DNA from: Rattus norvegicus
Lineage: Eukaryota; Chordata; Mammalia; Rodentia; Muridae
Direction: 5' to 3'
DNA length: 64,000 bases
NCBI RefSeq assembly: GCF_036323735.1
Contig: NC_086020.1
Location: forward strand, 84,259,710 to 84,323,709
The position numbers and the translations under genes are program-made. Shown piece after piece: positions 1 through 11,910 of this stretch; positions within the stretch are counted from its first letter, which is position 1, and every line of letters begins with the position of its first letter. The notes beneath the pieces are model-generated. The model saw only the letters and a program-made list of their open reading frames with translations. It was not told where the DNA came from and made no database searches.

Positions 1-240
1 GAAGCTATGAGAGGGCCGCACACTGGTTTGCTCCTCATGACTTGCTCAACCTGCTCTCTTACAGAACCTAGGACTACCAGCCCAGGGATGGTACCACCCA
101 CAATGGGCTGGGGCCTCCCCCACTAATTAAGAAAAAGCCTTACAGCTGGATCTAATGGAGGTATTTCTTTAACTGAGGCTCCTTCTTCTCTGATGACTCT
201 AGCTTGTGTCAGAATGATACAAGACTAGCCAGCACAATGG
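1..240 (+). repeat. Rodent interspersed repeat, 3' part (family A)
   Basis: This is the right part of a common rodent repeat that begins TGTCTTAGTCAGGGTTTCTATTGC in complete copies. The words are agaaccta, accaccca, cagctggatct and gactagccag. Related copies are at 2130-2300, 23803-25200 and 59348-59680. I do not assign a RepeatMasker name. Confidence 0.6.
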
Positions 241-677
241 ACCCCCTGTCAACTTAATACACAAATACATCACTATTAAGCCTCAAGCCTTCCTTTCTTA
301 TTCATCCCCAAGAACTCACATTAAAAACATAAATAACTTTAAAAGTCCCAGACGGTCTTTATAAATTCAAACACAATAAAATTTTAGTCTCTTTAAAATA
401 TCCGATCTCTCTAAAAGCCCATAATCTCTTTTAAAAAATTCAAAGTCTTTTAGCTGTTGGCTTCTGTAAAAATCAAAAATAAAATGAAATACCTTCTTCT
501 AGTGTGAAGAACGAGGGCCCAGTCACAACCTTAACCAAGCAAAATCAATCTCCAACAGTCTAAGTAACTCAATGTCCAATTATCTGGGATCCACTCACGA
601 TCTTCTGGGCTCCTCCAAGGAGCTTGAATCAATTCTCCAGCTCTGCCCTCTGCAGCACACACAGCTTGCTTCCCCCT

Positions 678-1109
678 CCCCATCTTTATTAACTTGGGTA
701 CTTCTTATTTACATTTCGATTGTTATTCCCTTTCCCGGTTTCTGGGCCAACATCCCCCTAATCCCTCCTCCTCCCCTTCTATATGGATGTTCCCCTCCCC
801 ATCCTCCCCCATTACCGCCCTCCCCCCAACAATCACGTTCACTGGGGGTTCAGTCTTGGCATGACCAAGGGCTTCCCCTTCCACTGGTGCTCTTACTAGG
901 CTATTCATTGCTACCTATGAGGTTGGAGCCCAGGGTCAGCCCATGTATAGTCTTTGGGTAGTGGCTTAGTCCCTGGAAGCTCTGGTTGCTTGGCATTGTT
1001 GTTCATATGGGGTCTTGAGCCCCTTCAAGCTCTTTCAGTCCTTTCTCTGATTCCTTCAACGTTGACAGTTCAGTGGTTTGCTGCTGGCATTCGCCTATGT
1101 ATTTGACAT
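678..1109 (-). mobile_element. L1 3' UTR fragment
   Basis: This antisense rodent L1 3' UTR is strongly similar to 5260-5566 and 28640-29040. The flanking AGCTTG at 663-668 and 1110-1115 may be the target duplication. Confidence 0.75.
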
Positions 1110-1450
1110 AGCTTGTTTTTGAGGCTCTGACTGATTCTACTCTACCGCCGCTGCTGTTCTTGGTGTTTATCCCATGGGTACTGGCATCTCCAAAATGCTA
1201 GTAGGGTCTTCTGCTGCAAGTGGACTGCAGCTTTCACCAATGGCCTCTCCTGGCCTCAGCTCTTCTCCATGACCCCTCATGCCTTCAAAATCACGTGGGT
1301 ACCTGTTATACCACCAAGTTGACTTCCAGTATGAGATACAACCTCAGCTGCTTCTGGAACACTGCTTGTGTGTGCTGGCCCAGAGCAAACACTTCCCAGA
1401 AGATTTCACCCCAGTGATGCTGGTCTCTTTTCGATCACCACTTATTTCTT

Positions 1451-1549
1451 TTTTTTTTTTTCTTTTCTTTTTTTCGGAGCTGGGGATCGAACCCAGGGCC
1501 TTGCGCTTCCTAGGCAAGCGCTCTTCCGCTGAGCTAAATCCCCAACCCC
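1451..1549 (-). mobile_element. ID SINE (BC1-type)
   Basis: This copy lies in antisense orientation, with a poly-T stretch and then the tRNA-like body. The target duplication TATTTCTT is at 1443-1450 and 1550-1557. It is inserted in the older repeat. Confidence 0.9.
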
Positions 1550-1761
1550 TATTTCTTAGCTCCAGCTAACCAGCATCAATTGTCCTTGCAGCACAAAGTT
1601 TTCACTTCAGAGTTGCTGGTCTCTTGTAAATCACAGCCGAATCTTCAGTCTCAGTTCACCAGAACGACAAAATCTCAGTTCAAAATAGAAAAACTGTCCT
1701 AATAGAAGCTTTACACTTCCTTCTGAACTCCACAAGCCAGGCCTCCATCTTTTCCACTGCT

Positions 1762-1975
1762 CTCAACATTTTTTTAAAAAATTATATTTATTTACATATG
1801 TATATAGATATTTTGTCTGCATGTACGTTTGTACACCAGAAGAAGGTACTGGATCACATGGGACTACACTTATAGGCAGGTAGTAAGCTGCCATGTGGGT
1901 GTTGGGAATTGAACTCAAGACCTCTGGAAGAACAGCCAGTGATCTTAACTACCAAGCCATCTCTCCAGTCACGTC
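1762..1975 (-). mobile_element. B3-like SINE
   Basis: The antisense body has the B2/B3 words tgaactcaagacctctgg and ccatctctccagtc. Boundaries are approximate. Confidence 0.65.
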
Positions 1976-2439
1976 AACATCCTTATCTTGAGGTGAGAAT
2001 GCTTCTACAGAACATTCCACTGAACTCTTAACACTCAATGGCCTTTCTAGCCCAAAGTTCCAAAGTCCTTCCACAATCCACCCCAAAATATGGTCACATC
2101 TGGCACAGCAATATCCCACAATCCTGGTACCAACTTGTCCTAGTCAGGGTTTCTATTGCTGTGACAAAACACCATGACCAAAAAAGCAAGTTGGGAAGGA
2201 TAGGGCTTGTTTGGCTTACACCGGTATATTGCTGTTCAATAGGACGGGTAGATAGAGCTCTGTTTGGGTTGTGCCTCTCCTCTGACCTCAGATATTGAAG
2301 TACTTCACTGAGCCTGAATGTGATGGTAGAGCCTTGAGGGATGAAAGCAAAATGAGGTCACTGGCTGGAGCCTCTCTGGATCAGGACTGCTGTCTTTACA
2401 AGAAGAGGAAGAGACAACAGGTGTGTCGTTTTTCACAGG

Positions 2440-3660
2440 TGCACAGAAGTGGCCCCTTTTACACATTTGGAAACTCAATTCCTGTGATGTCCTGTGTTTG
2501 AACAATGGGCACAGCTTGTGATTGTTCCTGATCGCCCGTATCAATAACTTCCCCAGGAGCATCTACCATATCACCCCTAATTTCATCATTTGCTGACCCT
2601 GGAACCGTAGGAATTTTGATTTGAGTGCCCCATTGTTGAAAAAGATCTCTTCCCCATAAATGTATGGTCATGTCAGCTACATAAGGTCTTAACGTCCCTG
2701 TTTGCCTTTCTGGTCCCACACAGTTAATCCATCAGATACTTATTCTTGATAATTTACCAATCCCTATAAATTGTGTATGGATCTTCTGAAGTGTCCAATC
2801 TGGATTCCAAGACTTTTGGGAAAGTATACTAACATCAGCTCCTGTATCCACCAGACCTACTATGTCAACACCATTTATTTGTACCATTAATTCAGGTCTC
2901 TCTGATCATTGACTACTGTTTGCCAGAACACACATTTTCCAGTACTCCCAAAGGCCCTGCCTGTTCTTTCTACAAGAGCGACCTAGTCCTTGATGTCAGG
3001 AAATAGCACCAGTTGAGCAATTCTATCCCCTTTATCACATATACCATGATTTTTATTTCTTCCTTGCCATCCCCATCTATTATACCTGGATGCACAATAA
3101 ATCCTTGAGAAGTTAATCCATTTCTTCCCAAAATTATTCCTACTCCCCCTGAAGGTAAAGGACCATGCATACCTATAGTCAACTTGTGACATTCAACTTT
3201 TGGGGATAATGTAAGAGGGGTATCTGTGGTCAAATCCAAAGCTGCACGTCCTTCCATAGCATGTGTAAGAGCAGAAATACTTGGTTTGATTTTCTTGCCT
3301 GCAGAATGCTGCCTCCCTGACCAGAGGAAGACAGCTCATGTTGTTTGCTGCGGGGCCTCCAGCTGACAGGTCCCTCTGTTCATTTCCCGATGGCAAGAGG
3401 TTACCTTGTATGTCTCTCTTGGATTGACAATCCTTAGACCAATGTTTGCCCTTTCCACAGTGGCTACAGAACCCTGGAAGCCCTTGTGGATCACTGCAGT
3501 CAAAACCTGATCGTTCTCTACAGTGAATGCCGCTTCTCCAGGCAAGGTGCCTGCAGCTTTCTTTTAAACTATACGAGTCATTATAATTAACAGCATTATA
3601 ACTAACAGCTGTGCTTTGGTTTGGAAACAGTATGCTAATAGGCATTCCTGGATTCTAATA
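2440..3660 (-). mobile_element. ERV class II fragment: gag nucleocapsid, dUTPase, protease
   Basis: This is a betaretrovirus/ERVK-like relic. In 5'-3' minus order it has a CCHC zinc knuckle (CSHCGKGKHWSKDC, about 3409-3454), a dUTPase domain in another frame (AALDLTTDTPLTLSP near 3240; GDRIAQL near 3020) and an aspartic protease with an intact DTGAD active site near 2850, followed by NLWGRDLLQQW-like residues near 2650. The dUTPase motifs lie in different frames, so the frame is broken, and no long pol or env follows. Gag and pro being in different frames is normal for the family. It is a non-functional fragment. Confidence 0.8.
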
Positions 3661-4164
3661 ACTATGAGAAATCTAGACCATTGAAAGCGTGCACAGCTCA
3701 AGTTCTCTCTTAAGTACTACAATAAACTTAAAATTTATGAGACTTCATCCTTAAACCACAAGGGTAAAAAACAACTCTTAGGCTAAACTGTGAATTGGTA
3801 TTGAGTACCTGATTTTCCTATAGGCTAACATCCTTTAACTATCCAAAGAACATAAAAAATGTATAATAGAATTCCAGTAAGATCATGGTTTAATTCTTAT
3901 AAAATTTCACTGGAGATATGTATTCTCAACTAAGAGACAGACACCTGCCCTCAAGAAATGGTGGCTCGCTGTCCTCACATCACTGAGCTGCTAAGGCCAG
4001 GCACTTGGAACACTTATGAATCCTGGTACTTCCGACATGGAAAATGGATTTTCTTGCTGTCTGACAGCCCTGCAGAGTACCGTGCACAACATTGATGCTT
4101 CTGTGACTTACAGAGAGTGTGCCATGTGACTCAGAGCCTACGGTCCTTATATACCTCCTGCTTG
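3661..4164. other. Unassigned intergenic DNA
   Basis: It may be the degraded 5' part of the adjacent ERV. No gene, RNA or clear repeat is recognised. Confidence 0.4.
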
Positions 4165-4176
4165 GATAGTGGTCTT

Positions 4177-5566
4177 TTTAAAAAAATTTTTATTTATTTA
4201 TTTTTATTGGATATATTTCTTTATTTACATTTCAAATGTTATTTCCTTTCCTGGTTTCCTGTCCGTAAACCTCCTATCTCCTCCCCCTCCCCCATAAGGG
4301 TGTCCCACCCCTCCTTTCCTCCACCTCCCCACATTCCCCTGCTCTGGGGGTCCAACCTTGGCAGGACCAAGGGCTTCCCCTTCCACGGGTGCACCAACAA
4401 GGCTATTCTCTGCTACATATGCAGTTGGAGCCCTGGGTTAGTCCATGTGTAGTCTTTGGGTAGTGGTTTAGTCCCTGGAAGTTCTGGCTGGTTGGCATTG
4501 TTGTTCTTATGAGGTTGCAAGCCCCTTTAGCTCTTTCAATCCTTCCTCTAATTCCCCCAAATGAGGTCCCATTCTTAGTTCAGTGGTTTACTGCTTAGCA
4601 TTCACCTCTGTATTGGACATGCTCTGGTTGTGTCTCTCAGAAGAGATCTATATCTGGTCCCTTTCAGCATGCACTTCTTAGCTTCATCAATCTTATCTAG
4701 TTTTGGTGGCTGTATATATATGGGCAGCATGTGGGGCAGGCTCTGAATGGCCGTTTCTTCAGTCTCTGCTTTAAACTTTGCCTCCATATCCCCTCCTATG
4801 GATATTTTTGTTCCTCCTTTTAAGAAGGAGTGGAAGCATCTGCATTTTGGTCATCCCTCTTCTTGAGCTTCCTGCGGTCTGTGGATTGTATCTTGGTAAT
4901 TCGAGCTTTTGGGCTAACATCCACTTATCAATGAGTGCATACCATGTGTGTTTTTCTGTGATTGGGATCAGGATGATATTTTCTAGTTCATTCCATTTGT
5001 CTATGAATTTCATGAAGTCATTGTTTTTGATAGCTGAGTAGTATGACATTGTGTAGATGTACCACGTTTTTTTAATCCATTCCTCTGTTGAAGGGCATCT
5101 GGGTTCTTTCCAGCTTCTGGCTACTATAAATAAGGCTGCTATGAGCATAGTGGAGCATGTGTCTTTGTTGTATGTTAGAGCATCTTTTGGGTATATGCCC
5201 AGGAGAGGTATAGCTGGGTCCTCAAGTAGTGGAATGTCCAATTTTCTTTTTTCTTTTTTTTTAATCTTTATTAACGAGTATTCTTATTTACATTTCGATT
5301 GTTATTCCCTTTCCTGGTTTCCAGGCCAACATCCCCCTAACCCTCCCCTTCCCCTTCTATATGGGTGTTCCCCTCCCCATCCTCTCCCCATTACCACCTT
5401 CCCCCCAACAATCACGTTCACTGGGGGTTCAGTCTTGGCAGGGCTTCCCCTTCCACTGGTGCTCTTATTAGGCTATTCATTGCTACCTACGCAGTTGGAG
5501 CCCAGGGTCGGTCCTTTGGGTAGTGGCTTAGTCCCTGGAAGCTCTGATTGGTTGGCATTGTTGTTC
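4177..5566 (-). mobile_element. Tandem L1: ORF2 3' end plus two 3' UTR copies within one TSD
   Basis: Minus-strand L1. Positions 4177-5243 carry the ORF2 C-terminus (GIYPKDALTYNKDTCST at 5180-5240) and a 3' UTR. Positions 5244-5566 carry a second L1 3' UTR with its own A-tail in the same orientation. The whole is flanked by the exact 12-bp GATAGTGGTCTT at 4165-4176 and 5567-5578. Confidence 0.8.
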
Positions 5567-5754
5567 GATAGTGGTCTTAAAATAAGAAACACTTGTGCCC
5601 CTCAACATGGAAGAAGGTTAAGCTTATTGGAATCTTACATTCTCTTGCTTTGTCAGACTGCCGGTAACTTTTGTTTAAAACACTATCTGAGTGAAAACTG
5701 GATGCCACACATGAATCTATACATTGATGAGGTTATTCTACTGACCGAGGCCTG

Positions 5755-6060
5755 GTGAGGAGCCTATGAGACATGGGGCCTGTGGGTATCAGGAATTGCC
5801 TTTACCTCCAACAGTGAAATCATTTGGTCACTGTTGCCATGGCAACAGCCATACATTCCCAGTATTCCTTTAGTTTAATTCCCACCTCCACCTGGGAGTA
5901 GTTACGTCACATTCCAAATAAAAGGTAGACTTTTGCCCTCCTTCTCTTTCTCTTCTTTCTCTTGCCCCTTCCCCTTGCCTTGTTCTCCCATTAAATCTCT
6001 CCACGTGGAACCATGTTGGTTTGGTGTGCTCTATCCTGGTGCAGGCTGATATTTAACAAC
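5755..6060 (+). mobile_element. Possible solo LTR
   Basis: A block of about 305 bp starts TGAGGAGCC and ends AACAACA. It has AATAAA-like words, a pyrimidine tract and a CCATGTTGG end typical of rodent LTRs. No target duplication is clear. Confidence 0.4.
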
Positions 6061-6400
6061 AGGGCCCAGGTCCTAACACCTAGAATCTATGTAATTTTTT
6101 CACAGATGTAATCAAGGATCTCAAGCTGAGATCTTTTTGAACTTACGTTTTGGGCTTAAATTCAATGTGCCATTGTAAGAGATGACGGAGATGACTAAGA
6201 CACAGAAAAGCCCTCATGCAGATGGAGCAGAAACTGAAGTGATGCGGTTAGAGCCAAAGAACATTTGCAGCCCCAGAAGCAGGAATAGGGAAGAATCCTC
6301 CCCCAAGATGCATTGCACAGCCTGTACCTTCAGAACTGTGAGTGAGTACATCCTTGTTGCCTCAAGCCTTCAAACTGTGGACGTTTGGTAAGGTGGCCAT
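6061..6400 (+). repeat. Ancient mammalian interspersed repeat relic
   Basis: The words cctaacacctagaat, cacagatgtaatcaaggatc and cttcagaactgtgag resemble an old eutherian repeat. Divergence is high and the name uncertain. No gene. Confidence 0.4.
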
Positions 6401-6555
6401 ATTCACATGAAATATACAGGACCTATTTCATGGAATATATTTTGAGACTCTTGAGTTGTAAGTATGGAAAGCCAATGACAGTCTTAAGCTTGAAAGGAAC
6501 ACTTGTCCTAAGGAAGCTAGGTAGTAGAACTGACGTTTGAGAAAGGAACTGGAGC

Positions 6556-6678
6556 TGGAGGACTTGGTGGTTCACACCTGTATTCCCAACACACAGACAC
6601 CAAGGTCGAGACAGAGGATCATGAGTTCAAGGATAGCCTGGGATACATAATAGGATCTTGTCTCAAAATAAAATATAT
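6556..6678 (+). mobile_element. B1 SINE
   Basis: A 7SL-derived B1 body with ttcacacctgtattccca and ttgtctcaaaataaaat. Confidence 0.75.
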
Positions 6679-7321
6679 GAACCTTAGAATGGAGGAGAGA
6701 TGGAATGCAGGTTTGGAGTCCTGGTGGGACCCTCCCTCCTCACCTCTGTGCCTGTTTCAATGTCTTCTCTCACCAAGAGCTATTCACACTGTAGAATATG
6801 GCCATGGAGAGTACCTGCATTCGTGTGTGGCTATTCCAGTCCTACTTTAGCAAAGTAATTTCTCTCAGCCCCAAACCTAAGAGCCAGCTTAGTGATAGAA
6901 AATACAGTACCCTGAGATGTTGGCCAGTGGTGGCAAGTAGTAGAAGCTTTTAGGCAGCCTACCATCATGAGGGAAAGAAAAATCATTACCCTGTAAGTGT
7001 ACTGTGCTGTGAAGCTATGCTGTTCAGAAAGTTCTGTGTGCCCATTCCTTTTTCTGCCTAGATTACTTGCAGTTTACAGTGGGATAAAGGTAGTGACCTT
7101 ACCATAACAGAGTGGCATCTGTGTGCCAGGACTTAAAGCCACAGTAGACACTATTTCATCTTTCTGAGGGGAAACCAGGGGAAAGCCACAGTGTTTCTTG
7201 TGACTTAGTCTAGAAGGCACATGCTTCTGCTTTGCCTTAACTAAGTACAGCGCACATTTAAGGTTCAGAGCCATCTTTCTACGGAAGGATCAAAATATTT
7301 CTGCATAGATTTAAAATTTTT

Positions 7322-7517
7322 TAACTTATTCATGTGTGTGTATGTTTACTTGCTTGTCTGTACATGCACCATGTACATGCAGGTACCTGTGGAGGCCAGG
7401 AAGTGTCAGAACCCCTGGTACTAGAGTTAGAGATGTCATGAGCCCCTTGTGTGGAAATCAAACCTGGGTCCTTTGCCAGATCACCAAGTGTTCTTGGCCA
7501 CCAAGTCATCTCTCCAG
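7322..7517 (-). mobile_element. B3 SINE
   Basis: Antisense B2/B3-superfamily body ending in ccaagtcatctctccag. Confidence 0.7.
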
Positions 7518-7554
7518 AAGTACCTATTAATGGGAGATGTTAAAGGCACTACTA

Positions 7555-7705
7555 GGCCGGGTGGTGGTCACCCACACTTTTAGTCCCAGAACTTGGGAGG
7601 TAGAAGTAGGTGAATCTCTGTAGGCCAGCCTGGTCTACAGAGTAAGTTCCAGGACAGCCAGGACTGCACAGAGAAATTCTGTCTTGAAATTCACCTCCCT
7701 CCAAA
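7555..7705 (+). mobile_element. B1 SINE
   Basis: A clear B1 body (ggccgggtggtggt, ccagcctggtctacaga, tctgtcttgaaa). Confidence 0.85.
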
Positions 7706-7762
7706 AAGAGACTTATTATAAGAAACAAGAGTATGTGGCACTTATTGGATTCTGGGTTTTCT

Positions 7763-7878
7763 TTTCTTTTCTTTCTTTTTTTTTTTTTTTGGTTCTTTTT
7801 TTTCGGAGCTGGGGACCAAACCCAGGGCCTTGCGCTTCCTAGGTAAGCGCTCTACCACTGAGCTAAATCCCCAGCCCC
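7763..7878 (-). mobile_element. ID SINE with 16-bp TSD
   Basis: The exact duplication GGATTCTGGGTTTTCT lies at 7747-7762 and 7879-7894, around an antisense poly-T and ID body. Recent insertion. Confidence 0.95.
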
Positions 7879-7894
7879 GGATTCTGGGTTTTCT

Positions 7895-9540
7895 AAAGGT
7901 AGAACAACTGCGAAGACAATTGGCTTAGGAGTAAAATGTCATAACATCTACAATTTACATTCAAAAAGGTCAAGAAAAAAGAAAAAAAAAAGGAAAGAGG
8001 AAAACTGCTAGCACTTCTGAAATTCCGACAGAGAATATACAAGTAAGGGAACAGTATCTGCTCAGGAGCCCCCAAGACCAAGTTCTCCACACAAAGATTT
8101 ATTTGTCCCAGGGGGACAAAGATCAGAGAATAAGAAACAGAAATAGAAGATAAAGGATGAGGGAGAAGGGAAAGGGAGAGGGGGAGGCATTTGTCCTGTA
8201 GGGTACAAGGGACTGCCTCTTGATAGAGAGGAGATTGTAGTGCTGCCAATTTTAAGCTTATCCCCAACTAGCTTGTGGTTATTTTATTTGGCTTTGATGA
8301 CTACTGAGGGGTAACCTTTAATCTTCTCTTCTAACTGCTGGCCTGGCTAGCCCCACCCCTACCCCAGGCAGTGTACACTCCAGATACTTGCTGTTTCTCC
8401 TGGCCATGCACTCATTGTCCATCTCCCTCATGGCATCTTCTTCTATTACCTTCTCCTCCTGGTGGTTCTCCTCTGATCCCAAACCCAGGATACTAAACCC
8501 TACCTATGCCTCTTCTTCTCAGCTATTGGCTGTCAGCATCTTTATTCACCAATCAGAAATAACTTGGGGGCAAGGTCACATAGTTACTGGGCAACCAGGT
8601 GCTGAGGAGCCAGTATTAGCATTAAAATACAAGCAGCATTAGGCCAACCCATTACAGGAGACAGACATGGTCCAGAGGAAAATGGCGGTTTAGAAAGGTG
8701 AAAGAGGAAACTCTGTTAGGATGGGGTATCTAATTTTAATTGGGCATATTAATTAGGTGAGTCAAAGGGGACTTTTGATTGCTGGACTTAAATACATTGG
8801 TAGCTGGGCTCTCAGGAGGAAGAAGTGGCCAAATAAGGCAATAGACCTTGGGGGCTAGCTTTAGGAATGCAGTCTAATTGTTTTTAACTAGGCGGAGGGA
8901 ATCAGAGAGAAGGGCAGGGCCTACCAGAACCGTGTCTGCTATGCTCGAGCTGACTAGAGTCCCTTCAGTACAGTTATTTATCATCCTAATTTTTGATTTT
9001 TTTGATTTTTTTAAGGTTTTCAAACCTAAGGGTAGTCAAATATAGGAAAATTTGGACTCACATTTGCAGTAGGCCTCTCAAATTCAAGGGTGAAGACTCA
9101 GGTAGCTGTCCTTGGATTGGCCATAACAGAGAGTAGTTTTTAAGATACTGTCCTGCTTCATCCACCACTCCTGACAAGTGCTCCTTGTGGACCTCTAGGA
9201 ACTCCACTCCTGAAGAGAAATATGACCAGTAACAAGGGCTTTTGTAGGGTGATGTTGTCTCATCCAGGTGGAAAAGACACTCACTGTAGATGTTGAAGAC
9301 ATTTGGGAAAAGCAGAACAAATCTGAAGTTGGTGTCAAGGGGAAAGACAAGCATCCCTTACAAAACCCATAAATTCCAGAACTTTCTAGCCTCCCTATCA
9401 ACATTCCAAAGAAAACCCCACTGAGGTTCCTAGAAGGAAAGGAGGGAAGATTGTGTACAAGAGCAGCCATCATTTAAGACCTCAGTGGGGCTCCTCACTG
9501 CTGTTCTGCTTTATAGAACATTACAAGAGTCGTTGGGATT
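7895..9540. other. Intergenic, mostly unassigned
   Basis: A possible LTR-like repeat lies at about 8270-8650 (words ctattggctgtcagc and caccaatcag). A minus-strand frame at 9058-9354 has no recognisable family. No gene is supported. Confidence 0.4.
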
Positions 9541-9620
9541 CCGATGGAGGCTACATTGAACATATAGATTGCTTTTGATAATACAGGCATTTTCATAATA
9601 TTAATTCTTTTACTCCACTA
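9541..9620 (-). mobile_element. Short L1 ORF2 fragment
   Basis: It matches the L1 copy at about 30690-30750 (gattgcttttg and attttcataatattaatt). Confidence 0.6.
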
Positions 9621-9639
9621 CAGTATAACAGTTTCCCCC

Positions 9640-9935
9640 AAGATTAAGGAGCAGCAAAGTTCCTTAAACAAAAAGGAAATCCCAAAACTTGAGACTGGCA
9701 GGAGTGGGACTAGCTCTCAGGTTTCCATGCCTGCCTAGGACATCTCCATGCTAATGAGGCATCTCAGTACCTTAGCTTTCAGCCAATGACCTTTTCCCAC
9801 CCTGGATATTCTCACGACAAAACTACATAACTCTTGGTTCACCCTGAATAGAGTATATGTTCAAACCTACCCCAAATAAAGAAATATGAACAAGGCTAAG
9901 ATTGTCTCAGAGTTATTTCATTAAAGATTGTCAGA
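9640..9935 (+). repeat. Possible LTR-type repeat
   Basis: It has an AATAAA near its 3' side and rodent LTR-like composition. Family not assigned. Confidence 0.3.
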
Positions 9936-10189
9936 GAAAGCTTTTGCCTAAAAAAGCCATAGTATTAAGATTCTCTGACAAGGTCTTCTCTTTCCCCACG
10001 TCCCCAGCACTGGCTCCCAACCTGACCGGCTGGCAGCATCGGCTGAGGGATAGAACAGAAGACAGAGAACCACAATATTCGTCCCTCCCCTTCATCCAAG
10101 CTCGCAGTGGCCCTGGATGCCCTGGAGGGAAGAGGCAGACAGCAGACCCCACCCATTCCAGACTTGACTTGTCCACGTACCAGACACCC

Positions 10190-10570
10190 TGGGAGACAGG
10201 TGGAACCCAGAACTACATTCAGGAAGTTCCTAAAACTGATCAGAATCTAGGCCCCTTTCTGCCAAAGTAAACAATAACAAGAGCTCAGCTGCCAAAAAGA
10301 CTAACCCCAGAACAGCTGCACAAAAAAAAAAAAAAAGTCCAAGAGCTGCCTTAAAAAATGATTAGACCAGAATCACTTGAAAAGGACACTCTCCAGATTT
10401 TGAGCTGCCTGCAGGCTTTGAATGTTTCAGGTTCTCGGCTTTTGTGAGCTATCATTCATGCTGTGGTGGGTTTTAACGATGCCGCTGGCTTTGAGTCATT
10501 GCTGCTCCTGTAAGTAACAGATCACTCATTCCTGTTAGTAACTCTGATAAAAAAGTCATTGGCTTACCAA
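10190..10570 (+). mobile_element. ERV LTR copy 1
   Basis: It shares many words with 14160-14540: gagctg, cttttgtgagct, tggtgggttt and a tail near ctcattcc. Divergent solo LTR. Confidence 0.55.
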
Positions 10571-10693
10571 CTTAAACTTTTGTGGTAAACATACTTGTAG
10601 GAGGTTGGTCTCGTGCTGCCTGTGTTCAAATGCTACATTCTGTACCCCAAGATCTGGTCTCTCCAAGATGAGCATACCCTCACATATAGCAGC

Positions 10694-10718
10694 TGTGTGT
10701 GTGTGTGTGTGTGTGTGT
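10694..10718. repeat. (TG)n microsatellite
   Basis: About 12 TG units. Confidence 0.95.
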
Positions 10719-11397
10719 AAACCTTGCCCCCCCAAGTTCTCCATGATTGGTTAGTAAAGATGCCTACAGTCTATAGCTGGGCAGAAGAGAGGTAGGCGGA
10801 GCTGAAGTTTCCAGGGCTTGGGGTCTCTAAGAAGGGAAGAAGTTACCATGGCATAGGTGGATCATGAGCGAATGTCCGTGAGGGCCTGGCCTATTGGAGT
10901 AGGAGTGGCCCAGGTGGAAGTGGCAAGTGATATCTAGGGGTTATTGACAGGGAAGTAGACAAAATAGCATAGAGGGTTGATATCTGCCAATCTCTAGTGC
11001 TTTAAGGCTTATTATAATATAGTAAGTTTGTGTCTTTTAACTGGAAACTAGGTGATCTAAAGTGGGGTAGAAAAATAAATAGTACTTACTACAACACGTA
11101 CTACTAACATGTACTTCGGTCTATCAGGGCACCCTATGTCTGAGATGAATGAGTATGTGTGTAGAATTTCCTTTAAAAAGTTTTGTCACACAACAGCCAT
11201 GAACACGGGAGGTCTTTTCATCTCCTAGAATTTTCTTTGATTTCTTTCTTCAGTGTTTTCATTCTTCCACTGTAAAGATTGTTCATTTCCTGATTTAGGT
11301 GTATTTTGAAGTAGTTTTATTGTTATTTCTGAAATGATTGTGAATGGGGATGTTTTAATGATTTTACTGACTCATTTATTTTGAAGTTATACTTGAC

Positions 11398-11537
11398 TAT
11401 GTGTGTGCATGCACATGTGCGGGGATAACTCTCTAGAGTCAGTTCCATTCTCTTGTAACATTCGTCCTGGGGATTGAACTCAGACTTTCCGGCTTGGCAG
11501 TAACTGTGTTCACCTGCTGAACCATATCACTGGCCCT
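11398..11537 (-). mobile_element. B3 SINE
   Basis: An antisense body (ggggattgaactcagac, gctgaaccatatcactggccc) inserted in the L1 relic. Confidence 0.7.
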
Positions 11538-11575
11538 GATCCACTGACTATTTTCTTAGTATGTTTGTTACTGGT

Positions 11576-11910
11576 TGTGATGGTTTGAATATATTTGGCC
11601 CATGGAGTGGCACTATTAGCAGGTGTGGCCTTGTTGGAGTAGGTTTGTCACTGTGGGTGTGGGCTTTAAGACTCTCATCCTAGCTGCCTGGAAGTCAGTA
11701 TTCAGTATTCAGAAGTCAGTATTCTGCTAGCAGCCTTCAGATGAAGCCTTTAGCTTCTGCACCATGCCTGCCTGGATGCTGCCATGTTCTTGCTTTGATG
11801 ATAATGGACTGAACCTCTGAACCTGTAAGCCACCGCCAATTAAATGTTGTCCTTGTAAGAGTTGCTTTGGTCATGGTACCTTCACAGCAGTAAAACCCTA
11901 ACCAAGGCAC
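11576..11910 (+). repeat. Rodent interspersed repeat (family B)
   Basis: Signature ggtttgaatat, gtggcactattagcaggtgtg, ttggtcatggtacc and aaaccctaaccaaggca. A second copy is at 13582-13853. Confidence 0.7.

Larger units (their letters stand above)
241..2300. repeat. Composite rodent repeat block interrupted by L1, ID and B3
   Basis: A degenerate medium-reiteration rodent repeat (241-677, 1110-1450, 1550-1760, 1976-2300) ends in the family A signature at about 2130. It is split by an L1 3' UTR fragment, an ID SINE (1451-1549) and a B3-like SINE (about 1762-1975). No functional gene is seen; short open frames here are repeat sequence. Confidence 0.55.

Noticed and set aside
572..961. 129-codon proline-rich frame
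   Set aside because: It reads through an antisense L1 3' UTR and the repeat around it.
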